In this document: one piece after another, positions 37,201 through 45,300 of the stretch
Numbering within the stretch: position 1 is the first letter of the stretch
Layout: each line of letters starts with the position of its first letter
Assembly: GCA_029204225.1 (NCBI GenBank)
Contig: CM055103.1
Location: 41,023,368-41,087,367 of the forward strand
DNA: 64,000 nucleotides
Direction of reading: 5' to 3'
From: Diphasiastrum complanatum
Lineage: Eukaryota; Streptophyta; Lycopodiopsida; Lycopodiales; Lycopodiaceae
The notes under the pieces: generated by a model
Seen by the model: only the letters and a program-made list of their open reading frames with translations
Databases searched by the model: none
What the model was told of the DNA's origin: nothing
Position numbers and translations under genes: made by a program

Positions 37201-37266
37201 GTGAATGAGGAGGAAATCTTTGATGCTCAAGATAAGCGTGGTCTCTTTCAGCTTGGATGGATCCAT
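16265..37266 (+). CDS. AMSH: AMSH-like ubiquitin thioesterase, exons 1-11 (3' part outside window)
   Basis: JAMM/MPN+ metalloprotease family; in plants AMSH proteins cleave ubiquitin chains in endosomal and vacuolar trafficking (family knowledge). Exons: 16265-16375, 16634-16698, 17248-17323, 17520-17693, 19533-19633, 34777-34879, 35649-35695, 35863-36184, 36604-36693, 36805-36867, 37198-37266. All introns start GT and end AG, and phases match (1221 bp, 407 codons, no stop). Exons 1-4 encode the N-terminal helical USP8-dimerisation/MIT-like domain (LDVDNRLSLKLYYRAADVLL, ASIYRDERNTLELYIILVRF, TETIPQHRDYR). Exons 5-8 are the variable linker. Exons 9-11 begin the MPN+ domain: NIETCGVLAGSL with the catalytic Glu, then FYVTSLIVPKQEATSDS and DAQDKRGLFQLGWIH. 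The next residues should carry the HxH and Asp zinc ligands, but no such exon is visible to 64000. A truncated pseudogene cannot be excluded, though the clean frame and splice sites argue for a live gene. Confidence 0.93.
16376..17519 (+). other. AMSH: AMSH introns 1-3
   Basis: Short introns of 258, 549 and 196 bp with consensus donors (gttaac, gtcaga, gtatgt) and acceptors (tctcag, ggacag, ttgtag). No other feature was seen inside them. Confidence 0.8.
17694..19532 (+). other. AMSH: AMSH intron 4
   Basis: 1.84-kb intron (gtacat donor, ggcag acceptor). Only short open frames without motifs are found. A small local repeat (cagtttcagaaattcaga) occurs twice around 19250-19300. Confidence 0.75.
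20280..20640 (-). pseudogene. LINE reverse transcriptase fragment
   Basis: The minus strand reads KQGCPLSPTLFSICIDKL near 20635-20540, the conserved RT motif of plant L1-type LINEs. LLLYADDG with the catalytic YADD follows near 20490-20465. Stops interrupt the frame, and neither the endonuclease nor the 3' end is recognised. It lies inside AMSH intron 5, in antisense orientation to the gene. Confidence 0.8.
21340..21880 (+). pseudogene. copia reverse transcriptase fragment
   Basis: The + strand encodes DKVCRLRKALCGLKKAP near 21370-21415, then an eroded IVLYVDN (the YVDD motif decayed to YVDN) near 21525-21545. From 21613 follows MKDLDLMHYCLGVEVW, the downstream RT segment of copia elements. 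Several stops and frame changes are present. The fragment ends about 70 bp before the LTR of the gypsy element at 21949. Confidence 0.85.
21949..22613 (-). repeat. 3' LTR of the gypsy element
   Basis: 665 bp. It starts (minus strand) TGTTACAGCTTTTACTCCC and ends GGAGTCTGACA. It aligns along its length with 26600-27264 plus 27987-28005. It contains the uninterrupted version of the site where the hAT-type element entered the other LTR. Confidence 0.88.
22614..22628 (-). other. Polypurine tract
   Basis: The minus strand reads TGAGGGGGGAAGGGA directly before the LTR start TGTTACAG. This is the expected plus-strand primer position for reverse transcription. Confidence 0.85.
22640..22924 (-). pseudogene. 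gypsy integrase tail and chromodomain
   Basis: The minus strand encodes KLSPRYCGPWKAVKKINDVSYKLGLP near 22915-22840 in pieces, the GPF/Y-type integrase C-terminal region. HEYLVVWRGRPLSDAYLG follows near 22740-22685, an eroded chromodomain that marks the element as a chromovirus. Stops and frame changes are present. Confidence 0.7.
22925..24330. repeat. Inverted-repeat block carrying a second chromovirus end
   Basis: 22925-23150 and 24108-24330 are reverse complements with few differences (for example the phrase ggatctagcccccaagctat at 23021-23040 and its complement near 24220). Between them, 23260-23830 holds + strand integrase and chromodomain-linked sequence of another gypsy element (ATSYSP-like and LEGTQVHPVFHV-like segments, decayed). 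A polypurine tract (aaggggggaagaa, 23833-23845) and an LTR start TGTCATGCCCACGACTGG at 23846 follow. The right arm lies within that LTR and its flank; the left arm is an inverted copy. Origin by inversion or by nested insertion in opposite orientations is possible. Confidence 0.7.
24340..25117 (-). pseudogene. gypsy integrase remnant
   Basis: The minus strand contains DSILIIVVKLTKMAHFFP (24970-24915), the start of the integrase catalytic core, and REFVVGDMVFLQVPKDSKTL near 24445-24370, the segment after the core. Between them the sequence 24500-24880 retains recognisable pieces but several stops. It belongs to the gypsy element 21949-28005. Confidence 0.8.
25137..25475 (-). pseudogene. gypsy aspartic protease
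   Basis: About 112 codons with VLILFDTGSSHDIINSTLI, the retropepsin active site with intact DTGSS, preceded by the usual strand MRGQFCGRDV. The domain stops at about 25137, and the next recognisable domain downstream is integrase, so the RT/RNase H segment has been deleted. The frame is open here but not joined to a functional polyprotein. Confidence 0.85.
25476..26190 (-). pseudogene. gypsy gag
   Basis: Retrotrans_gag region: WIQKWEKAFQTCGIDND and TAQCWWRKVEKDNLVP near 26170-26020. Then, after an in-frame stop, comes KNWVPLDEKTQAMQSWTSLK with MSVQEYADKYRKAL. A decayed zinc knuckle (CFGCLGGHRWKES, last Cys lost) lies near 25500-25460 in another frame. The stop and the lost Cys show inactivity. 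Confidence 0.83.
26600..28005 (-). repeat. 5' LTR of the gypsy element, split by an insertion
   Basis: Homologous to 21949-22613, in two parts: 26600-27264 and 27987-28005, including the 8-bp duplication. It starts (minus strand) TGTCACAACTTTTACTCCC and ends CTATCA. The sequence between 26200 and 26599 is the untranslated leader; no standard primer site was recognised there. Confidence 0.85.
27265..27978. mobile_element. Non-autonomous hAT-type element, 714 bp
   Basis: The ends read CAATGTTTC (left) and, reverse-complemented, CAGTGTTTC (right), fitting the hAT terminal pattern. Flanking 8-mers tcgggata (27257-27264) and ccgggata (27979-27986) form a target duplication with one mismatch. The other LTR of the host retrotransposon holds the empty site (ctgggata) at the same place. 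Subterminal DNA is dense in the palindromic module cgtttcgaaacg and partial copies. The interior has a tandem duplication of about 220 bp (27400-27615 and 27620-27840) that gives an open frame of 85 codons of unknown origin. No transposase is encoded. Confidence 0.88.
28011..30218. other. Non-coding stretch; possible retrotransposon primer site
   Basis: No coding motif was found. At about 28727-28739 the + strand reads agtatcagagcc, close to the methionine-tRNA primer site TGGTATCAGAGCC of LTR elements, after a CA that could end an LTR. A short duplicated phrase (agccactgtagttgg, tagctac) lies at 28280-28470. A CT-rich patch is at 29710-29730. The possible LTR could not be bounded. Confidence 0.3.
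30219..31537 (+). pseudogene. Deleted chromovirus (gag knuckle, protease, integrase, chromodomain link)
   Basis: Ty3/gypsy remnant on the + strand. 30219-30428 ends gag with a canonical knuckle CFLCNKPGHRAKQC. Near 30565-30610 follows NVLLDSGSTHNFLNARL, the protease active site. The sequence then jumps near 30640 to integrase: IFVERLFRLYGLPSDIVSDR with the catalytic Asp, an in-frame stop at DHPETDG-stop-TERTN, then NWEKYLPLIEFAYSSSKHSA and PFMLMYGFEPRSP. Near 31290-31370 come EGTQVHPVFQVSRLKKSL and the start of the chromodomain linker. RT and RNase H are deleted. The related copy at 23260-23845 continues to a polypurine tract, but here similarity stops near 31537. Confidence 0.88.
31538..31797. 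other. No recognisable feature
   Basis: Short spacer between the chromovirus remnant and the LINE fragment. Confidence 0.4.
31798..32330 (-). pseudogene. LINE reverse transcriptase fragment
   Basis: The minus strand encodes EAKFKRASLLLCDFKRAFD near 32310-32255, the FxxxAFD block of LINE RT. Then comes KQQCSLSSTLFNLYIDELEG (32085-32025), the QGCPLSP motif decayed to QQCSLSS. LLYANDVKIASPTREGLQQH follows, with catalytic YADD changed to YAND. The changed catalytic residues and a frame change between the blocks show an inactive copy. It is antisense to AMSH. Confidence 0.85.
32598..32730 (+). pseudogene. LINE 3' end zinc-binding segment (possible)
   Basis: The + strand reads MCAMGFIEMEEYFIFQCDRIM, resembling the zf-RVT segment of plant LINEs (C-x-x-C...E-x-x-E-H-x-F-x-x-C). 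The first Cys pair is incomplete. It is a short isolated piece, so the call is tentative. Confidence 0.4.
32731..33898. other. AMSH intron 5 sequence without recognisable genes
   Basis: Purine-rich, low-coding DNA. Phrases built on gagaagagagacaacc and gaagagaggat recur around 33110-33290. No terminal repeats or RNA genes were recognised. Confidence 0.4.
33899..34620 (-). pseudogene. LINE fragment (RT palm-thumb region)
   Basis: The minus strand at 34555-34500 reads NVVKTKVMVFNTSRSFMI, the segment following the catalytic YADD in plant LINEs (usually ...SKTKVMVFN). 33899-34261 continues as AKPSIPHQIILEEFVGPPLQ and onward. A diverged relative of the latter (AKPSMPHQIRLAKFASPP) occurs at 38640-38590, so both belong to one LINE family. 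The frame is broken near 34262. Confidence 0.8.
35472..35634. repeat. 81-bp tandem duplication in AMSH intron 6
   Basis: The unit starting ATGCTGCAACATGTTCTTAC occurs at 35472-35552 and 35553-35634 with very few differences. It lies just upstream of the acceptor of exon 7. Confidence 0.88.
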
Positions 37267-37297
37267 GTAAGTTTATAGCTTGTATAGATAGGTTTAG

Positions 37298-37300
<3 letters not shown>

Positions 37301-37358
<58 letters not shown>
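37301..37358. repeat. (AG)n microsatellite at the 3' end of a LINE
   Basis: Perfect AG repeats of 58 bp, 35 bp downstream of AMSH exon 11. On the minus strand this is a (CT)n tail after the LINE 3' UTR, which ends ...acattaataaag. Confidence 0.9.
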
Positions 37359-37361
<3 letters not shown>

Positions 37362-39700
37362 TATTAATGTCTTTTCCATGCCAAAAGGCATATAAGACAA
37401 AAGAAGTACATGTCAAGTGTGTGGTAACCATGAGAGCATCTAAAGCGTCTCCAAAGCTGTAATAAAGAAAACATCTGGTACAAACTAAGATAAATACATA
37501 AATGAAATACATAAATGAAAAGGCCTGTGCATGAAAACCATATGTATCCATGTCAAGATGTCAGGTCTGTATTGATACTGTAGAAGGATGTAATGCGAGC
37601 ACTGGAGCACGCTGCTGGCATCGTCTATGAGCATGAGCATACGTAGTGCGTCTCTGTATAGGAGGTCTGGTGGGACGTGTAACTCTCATGGTCACCTGAG
37701 GCTGGGTGGTGCGTCGTCTCTGTGTCTTAGGTCTGGGAGTGTCGTCGCAATCGCTGTCAGTCATGTCTGCATCAGAACACGATCTTCTTCGTGAGAAGAA
37801 GGATGTGATCTGGGACTTTGTGTCTGGGTAAGTATGTTGAGCTGTCTGACATAGGTCCTGTCGCAGGAGGGACATCTCGCGTAGCATAAGTGTCACACAG
37901 CGGGGGTGCTCGTCTAAGATAAGGGACCACAATGTGACTGGTGTCTGACGAAAAAGCCAATGGTATCGCCCTCTGATCTCATAGTAAATTGGACATGTGA
38001 ATAGGAAATGCTCCTTTGACTCGACCATAGCTAATGAGCACAACTAGCAAATCCGCTCCTCTTGCGGGGTGCCCTGGAAGCGTCCCGTCTCAATAGCCAA
38101 TTGATGTGAAGATACTCGAAACAGGCCCAATAGAAATCAATGCCCGTGGGATAGTCCTGAGGTGAGATAGTGTGGCAAAACTAGAAGTCCCACTGTGTCT
38201 AGCTCCAAAAAGTGTGTCCTGTAATAGTCGGGTTTGACCCCGAGCTGTCCCTGCCATGTCCGTCTCAGATATGCTCTATAAAGAAAGCGTTTGGTGTACT
38301 CGTGGCTGTCAAGTTCCATCTTTACCCCCATAGTTCCTGTCCAGATTCTCTGAGCATATGACGTTTTGCATACGTACTAATGTGCATGTGCCCTTTGGGA
38401 GAGATGAAATGGAAATACCATAAGAGTCAAGCAGTTGTGCTGCTTGTGAATACCATGACACCAAATGTCCTTGCTCGACAATTGTGGAGCCTCTGAGAAG
38501 CGTTGAGAACTATACAAGGATATGTGGATCCATCCAAGTCTCCCATGTCTGAGATGAATAATCACTTTATAAAACGCTTAAGCCTGACTAGGGGGTGATG
38601 CAAACTTTGCAAGTCGAATCTGATGGGGCATTGAGGGTTTGGCATGAATAAACTGAGAGAGCATACTAGTCCGGGGGAGGAGGGCGAGGCTAGTGCAGTC
38701 TGACCTGTACACCCTGTCACATGGCAGTTGGAATAACCAACGTGTCAAAGAGGTGACTTCTACTGAAATGTTGTCAAAAACACAATCTACGCATATTGAG
38801 TTTTGAAAATTTTCCCAATTTACCCGTGCCAATGCCACCTGCCTCCTGCTAAAGGTAGGGCTAGTGAAAAGGACCCCAGGTAAGTTTATGATGAGACAAT
38901 CTCCAGCTGATGACTATCAAGAAAGAATGGTCTTTGAGAGTAAGCCCTGGAAGTATTAAGGACCATTGCCTTGGTCTTTTTGGTATTGACTTGGAGCCTT
39001 CAATCTCTGCAGAAAGACTACAAGGTAGTCAAATGTCTTTGTAGCCCTTCTCTAGAAGGGGAGACAAAACCCCATCATCCACATAAAGTAGGATGAAAAT
39101 CAGGATATCCCCAAGCTTGCTGGCCAGACATGACTGACATCAATGTAGAGGCCAAAAAGGTGGGAGAAGAGAACATCTCTGCTTCACTTCTAAAGTGCTG
39201 AAAACTAGGTTGGAGATATTTGTCCCTGATCGAAAGTATCCCAAGACTCGCTCATATAATGCCATCACTGCAGGAATGGTGTCCTGAGAAAAAAGGAGGT
39301 CCCTCAGTCTCTGAATAAGTCGATGTCTCACTAGAAGTAAAAGGCATGATTAAAGTCAACAAAGCAGCAAACCTTTTCGTTTTTGAATTTGGCATCCTCA
39401 ATAGTGGCCTTGAGAGTAAATATATGGTCAAAAGTCAAAAGTTAAGTAGTGTGGTCTGAATCCTGCCCGCCCTAAAGCATGTAGTTTCTGGGCCAGCAAC
39501 TGTCTGAAGTATGATTGGTGATAACATGGCCATTCATAATAGTACAGTAATTCTCCAGTTTCATAAGGTCACTAACTCTTTTGGATCGGGTGTATGACGT
39601 TGGTGCACCAGGAGAGGGGGAAGCCTGAGATGACCGTTGAGCTATACAATGGTTGGTGAGACAATATCAACATCATGGATTACTATTTCTGTTTTCAGGT
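37359..39700 (-). mobile_element. LINE (L1-type) remnant with (CT)n tail
   Basis: Non-LTR retrotransposon on the minus strand. Blocks in order: FKNEKVCCFVDFNHAF near 39410-39340 (the LINE RT block before the catalytic site), VLGYFRSGTNISNLVFSTL near 39245-39180, TKAMVLNTSRAYSQ near 38970-38930, and AKPSMPHQIRLAKFASPP near 38640. At 38043-37950 comes the zf-RVT segment CSLAMVESKEHFLFTCPIYY followed by a basic Arg/Thr-rich tail to 37561. The 3' UTR ends at 37359 with AATAAA directly before (CT)n. Stops and frameshifts abound. The 5' end, with the endonuclease, is not seen. Confidence 0.82.
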
Positions 39701-39747
39701 CTTTAATGTCGCCAGATTTATTGCGTTTCATCCTATCAAGGTGTCCA

Positions 39748-39750
<3 letters not shown>

Positions 39751-39787
<37 letters not shown>
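39751..39787. repeat. (TA)n tract, left of the first CATAG element
   Basis: Pure alternating TA, 37 bp, directly abutting the element end CATAGTTGC at 39788. Confidence 0.95.
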
Positions 39788-39789
<2 letters not shown>

Positions 39790-41543
39790 TAGTTGCAGCG
39801 CGATCCAGAATCGCGATCCCAATTCGCGATTTGGGATTTTCCCAGAATCGTGTAGAATCGATTCTTTTTTTTTTTTGAAATTTTTTTGTGCAATATGGGT
39901 ATCAGATGGAAGCACTGATCGAGGGGAATATGATTGTGTAGTTTGCCGACTGTTTCAGGTGTAGGATGGTCCCTTTACGCTAAAGCTGCATCCCATATAA
40001 AAAAAAGAGAACACATTGGGACATTCCTAATGAACATAGCAGGAATCTCCCTTTCTCTGATTCTCCCTCTCTCTATCTCTCTCTCTGATCACGATTCGCA
40101 ACAAATGGAACTAAAACCATGCTGAACAAAAACCTAGCTGAATCATTCTGAACTTTAGCCTTAAATGAAACAATTTTTGACAAAACAACCATACTCTCTC
40201 TCTCTCTCTCTCTCTCTCTACAACCATAAATCATAAACCATAAAACCGAAGTTACTGAACTAAAACCACAAAGAACAATACTGAATCACGACAATGCTGT
40301 GAATAGGATCATCATAATATATAATATCGGGCCACATGGCACCAAAAAGGGGTACAATGATGTTCCATGAACGTAATGAAAACTATAAAACTAAGGCTCG
40401 TCAGAGTCATGGTAGGATAAATTATCCGAATCTATGGACTGCAGGTCTCATGGTCCGCAGATGAATTGGAACTGGAGGGAGCCATATGCCGTGGTGTGGC
40501 CCTGGCTCTGCTGCGTGCTCTGGATCCCTGCTGCGTGCCCTGGCTCTGGACCACCCCCCTCCCCCTGCCTCTACCTCTGCCTCTGCCTCTGCCTCTGCCT
40601 CTCTCCCCTCCTCTGGCCTGGCTGCCCCCAGCCTTGTGTCTACTCCGTTGTGCCTGTGTGTCAGGTGGCTGTGACCCTTAGAAAAAAAATACATTGCATT
40701 GAACAACATTACCGAGCTCAAAATACCAGAGCATACATTAGAACGATTCCAGTTCACACATTATATCAAGTGCCAAAGAAGAACATGAGATTAGGGCATG
40801 GGATAGAATAATTTTTGTATGAGGGATAACAGGCGACTGACGTTAGCGTCGGAGTCCATGCAGGCATAAAGGAGTGCAGTGTGGGCCTAAACCGCGTCCC
40901 TAGCAGATGTTTGCACGATGGTCCACGCCTAAACCCTAAAAAGTATGGAATCAAGGCATGAAAATTGAAATTTGTGATACAGACGTAGACGGGCGGAATG
41001 GAGGTCATAGGAGTCTGTGCAGGCATGTGGAAATGCATTCTAGGCTCAGACATCACCTCACTTGGTTTCTAACAAGTCATTTTGTGAAAATGGCAAAAAT
41101 ACACAAGCATTTGGAATGTGGTGTTCAAATCTCGCTAGGCGAGACTGACGCTTTAGGAATCACTGTGGGCGTGAAGAAAGGTGGTCTAGAGCCAAACTAC
41201 GCTCGATTTGGTTGCCTACAGCTCAATGTCAACAATTGCAAAAAATCAAGCCTACACTTACCAAATATTGAAAATTGGTCGTTTTGCTCTCCATGAAGCT
41301 CAGACCCACCCAGCACCGTGCACACCACCTCCGTATCGCCGAGTAGATGCCTGCCAACTATTCACTTGCGAAGATTGGATGTTCACAGCTCTCAGGAAAA
41401 AAATTTGCCTCCTCCATTGCTAGCGCGGCTCTGTCCGCGAGGAGGCGGCCCGAATTCGAGTTTATGGTTTTTTTTTTTCACGATTCTTTTCCACGATTCT
41501 GTGAAGCGAATCGCGATTCCTGAATCGCGATTCGCTGCAACTA

Positions 41544-41545
<2 letters not shown>
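39788..41545. mobile_element. Non-autonomous element with AATCGCGATTC modules inserted in (TA)n
   Basis: The left end reads CATAGTTGCAGCGCGATC; the right end, reverse-complemented, reads CATAGTTGCAGCGAATCGCG. Both are flanked by (AT)n, so an 8-bp duplication ATATATAT is possible. Each terminal 80-90 bp holds several copies of the palindrome-like module AATCGCGATTC or parts of it (39810-39865 and 41475-41535). The 1.6-kb interior has CT-rich simple repeats (40060-40220; ctgcct repeats at 40566-40605) and no recognisable transposase or host gene. The open frames over the CT-rich part are simple-sequence artefacts. Terminal sequence and target are shared in style with the elements to the right. 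Confidence 0.85.

Positions 41546-41586
<41 letters not shown>
41546..41586. repeat. (TA)n tract
   Basis: Pure alternating TA of about 40 bp following the right end of the AATCGCGATTC element. Confidence 0.95.
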
Positions 41587-41589
<3 letters not shown>

Positions 41590-41989
41590 TAGTAAAGAGT
41601 GCCCGTCGTTGACGGGCAATGGAGGCCGATCTTCATAGAAATGCTTCAACCTTTCTTGTGGAAAGTCTGATAATTAAAAAAATCCTTAGAGCACCCTTCA
41701 AATTCTTGATAATGAAAGTCTCATTTGTTTAACACCTTTCACCATGAAAGTATGTACATGCACTTCAAAACACTATGTGTGTTGGTAAAGGATAATTTGA
41801 ATTTGGGGTGGGCCCCTTAGATGCATGCATGGGGAGGAGGGCCATGCATCTTTTTCCCCATACATGCATCCTCCTCCCCAAGTTTTTTAGTTAGAAAAAG
41901 CTCATGCATGGGTGAGGGGAGGAGGATGCATGGGTGCACCCATACACATGCACAAAAGTGTACATAAGGTTAAATATATATATAGATAT
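41587..41989. other. Spacer between two (TA)n insertions
   Basis: No gene. An imperfect inverted repeat built on atgcatg and cctcctcccc lies at 41820-41935. A short (TA)n tract at 41972-41989 precedes the next element. Confidence 0.5.
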
Positions 41990-42399
41990 CATAGGTCCTG
42001 CGGTACTGGGTACCGCGGATCCCGGTACCGCGCGACCGTACTGGTACCGCGCGACCGTACTGGTACCGCGGTACCATGATGGTACCGCGGTACCACAATA
42101 TATTAATATTTTTATAATTTTTTTTTTACGTAAACCTACCCGCCCCCCCTCGCATTTCCTCTGAAATTTTTTTGCGCCCTCCTCCACCTTGCCATCGCTG
42201 CTGTTTTTGCCTGTCTGCCTTCGATTCCTTGCGTCGCCCTTCGCCCACGCAACGCCCTGCCTTGCATCTGACTTGCTTCGCCCTGCCTTCGCCCATTCTC
42301 AGCGTCTCTCCAACAGTGAACCCTACTGTTTTTTTTCCAGCAATCCATCCTTCCAGCTTTAGCTTCATCTGCATTTTTTCCCTAGTTTTCTCCATCGCA

Positions 42400-45300
42400 A
42401 TGGTGCAATCCAACCTTTCCGGTCTGTGGGACGAGGTAGACATTGTCAGGTGGGTTGCCGACAAGAGCAACAAGACCGGTCAGAAGATCGTGCGTTGCCG
42501 ATACTGCCTCGTCGAATTTGCTGCGTCCCTCACTCGCCTTAAAGGCCACCTGCTCGGTGCACGCGCCAAAAATGGTGCCACCTTAAATGCTGCCCCTTGT
42601 GGCAGCATGACCGTCCCCGACAGGCAATGACTATTGGACACCTACGGGCCGTGGCTCGTGGCGGGGGAGAACACCATTTCGGAGGGCATTCTCCGGTTTT
42701 GCATCGCTCCTTATGTGGCTGACCTAGAGTTGTTGCCTGCTTGGCTGGCACGCACGAGGAGAGGGAGTCCATCCTCATCCCGTCCCATTGCCCCTCATCC
42801 CCCTCAGACAGTTCCGCAACACGCACCCCCATCTACACCCATTCCGGTGGATCCCGTCCTATCACGTCCGCCAGTTGCCACTGCGGTTCCACCACCACGT
42901 CCTGTTGCTCGCACGCCCCCAGTTTACGATTTTCTCATGGATTCTCCGCCACCCGAGCAGGCCCAGGATGCTATTGACGAGGCCTTCGAGGATGTGAATG
43001 AGATCCCTTCTTCTTTCCCTTCCCATCCGGATCTCCCTAGCCATCAGTTTTCATATCCCATGCCAGATCTTGCCCCTCCACCAGTGCACCCCACTTATGC
43101 TGCTGCACCCATCCCGGCCAGTGCATCCCACTCTCCCCATTCCACACTAGTGCCCAGCCTGTCGTGTCATCGTCCATTCCTGTCACGGTTGGTGCACCGT
43201 GTTGGAGGTCCACCACCTGTCGCCCACCAGGTAGAGCCCTTGTGCAACAGACCATTCGCGGCGCGCATCAGCCGCACATGGACAGAGAGGCTACACAGGC
43301 CGTGGCCAGTTTGATTTACGAGCTGAACCTACCTTTTGCCATCACCAATTCTGAGCCCTTCAGAAGGGCATTCCGCCTTGCACAGTCTGTCAGCCCTAGC
43401 TAGAGAGTCTTTGGTTCAGAGGCTGTCCGTACACACATGTTGAGAGATAGGGTCGAGTCCTTGTCCAGAGAGATGGAGCCTCTACGCCGCCACTGGGCCA
43501 CATATGGATGCAACATCATGTCCGATGGCTGGACTGATGTCAGGAGGAGGCCGATCCTCAACATCTTGGTCTCCAGCTGCATGGGTACACAGTTTTTTAG
43601 AGCCGTGGATTGCAGTAGAGGGGGGAGAGTCATATCTGCAGATTTCATGTACGACGTCATTAGGTCTTCCATCCTGTCGATAGGCCCCCATCATGTCGTT
43701 ACGGTGGTGACGGACAATGCCACCAACTGTGTTAAGATGGGTGTCTTACTAGAGGCCGAGTTCCCTCACATCGTCCATACCCCCTGTGCGGCGCACGACA
43801 TAGAACTTTTGATGGGGGACATAGGTGCACTTCCCTGGGTTAGAGCCATCGTCCGCGAGGCCCTCTTCCTGGTGACTTTTGTCACCCGGAAGAGGCGTGT
43901 TCTTGCCATGTTCCGGGTGGTCAGCCATTTGGACCTCCGTAAGCCAGCCCCCACACGCTTTGCATTCGACCTGGTGGTCATCGACCGTCTGATCAGGTGC
44001 AGGGCACAGCTTCTACAGATGGTTGCCAATGATCTTTGGCGTGCCAGTATGTTTCAGCACACGGAGGATGGGGAGCACTTTTCTTCCACGGTGAGGGGAG
44101 TTCAGTTCTGGAGGGATGCACAGACATTGTCAGGACTGCTTCGACCACTCTACACTGTGCTCCGCATGGCTGGCAGCGAGGGGTCCACACTTGGACTGGT
44201 GTATGAGCTCATCGACCGGATCGGACAGTTCCTGCAGCTGCCCATCTTGCAGCCAGAGAGGTAAGCGAAATTGTTCTTTATCTTTTCAGTGTTTGCTAGT
44301 TTGTTTTTATGTCGATGTTAAGTTTTTTCGAAAATTTGCTTCGTCTTCGTGCAGGATGACGGAGCTGAGGTTCATCTGGGAGACGCGGTGGAAAGGAGTA
44401 TCCACAGCGTTGCACACATCTTGCATTCCTCTTCCTCTCTCCGACACAGATATCAAACAGGGAGCTCGAGGCGGATTGGCTTGAGTACATCTACAGGGTG
44501 GGTCCAAACATTGGTTTGGATCCTATCAGACTCATGGAGGAGTTAGCTGCATTTCGTTTCGGCATGGGCACGTTCGGTCACCCGGCTGCTCAGGATCCAG
44601 AGAGGAGGCAGCTCCCCATTACCTGGTGGACCATGTTCGGTAGCCCCTATCTCTCCATACAGCGTCTTGCACTGCGTGTCCTTTCACAGGTATGTATCTC
44701 ATCTCATCCTCCCTTGCTGTATTTCGTTGACGTTCCACCCGTGCACCTGTGCTGAAACATTTCATTGCACGTACCATAGGATTGCGCTGCCTTCGTGTGT
44801 CAGCGTAACTGGAGCACATGGGCCCTGGTTCACACAAGGAGAAGAAACAGGCTCTCAGTGAGTTAGCTAGAGCGGTTGGTGTTCTGTAGCACCAACGCAC
44901 GTCTCGCCAGGAGACTGCCGACCATTACGAGCGCATTGCAGGTGATGGGCTATTCCCCCATAGCATGTTGGTTTATGTCTCACTAAAATTTAGGCTGCCA
45001 TTTTTGATCAAGTTATTGTTCTGACATGCAATATCTTGACCTTGCAGACGAAGATATCTGATTTGGAGCGCCAGGTTGACTTGCCTACGGACCTTTGTCC
45101 ATCCCATGGCTGCAGATGACTTGGGCACACAGTTGATGGCAGAGAGAGAGAGGAGCTTGCTGAGATGAGAGAGCGAGAGCTTGGGCTTGAGCACAGAGAG
45201 CCTCCCTTGTATGAGGCAGACGAGCCAGTGTCAGAGGATGAGCATGATGAGGATGAGCCCATTCGGGTTGTGTTTGCCAGTTTAGAGAGGGATGAGGCGT

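Noticed and set aside
40434-40811. Open frames of up to 125 codons
   Set aside because: They stem from ctgcct simple repeats.
41284-41310. A QTHP-like reading that might be the AMSH zinc-ligand exon
   Set aside because: It lies inside the AATCGCGATTC element, lacks the following S-x-x-D and the HxH context, and has no splice sites.
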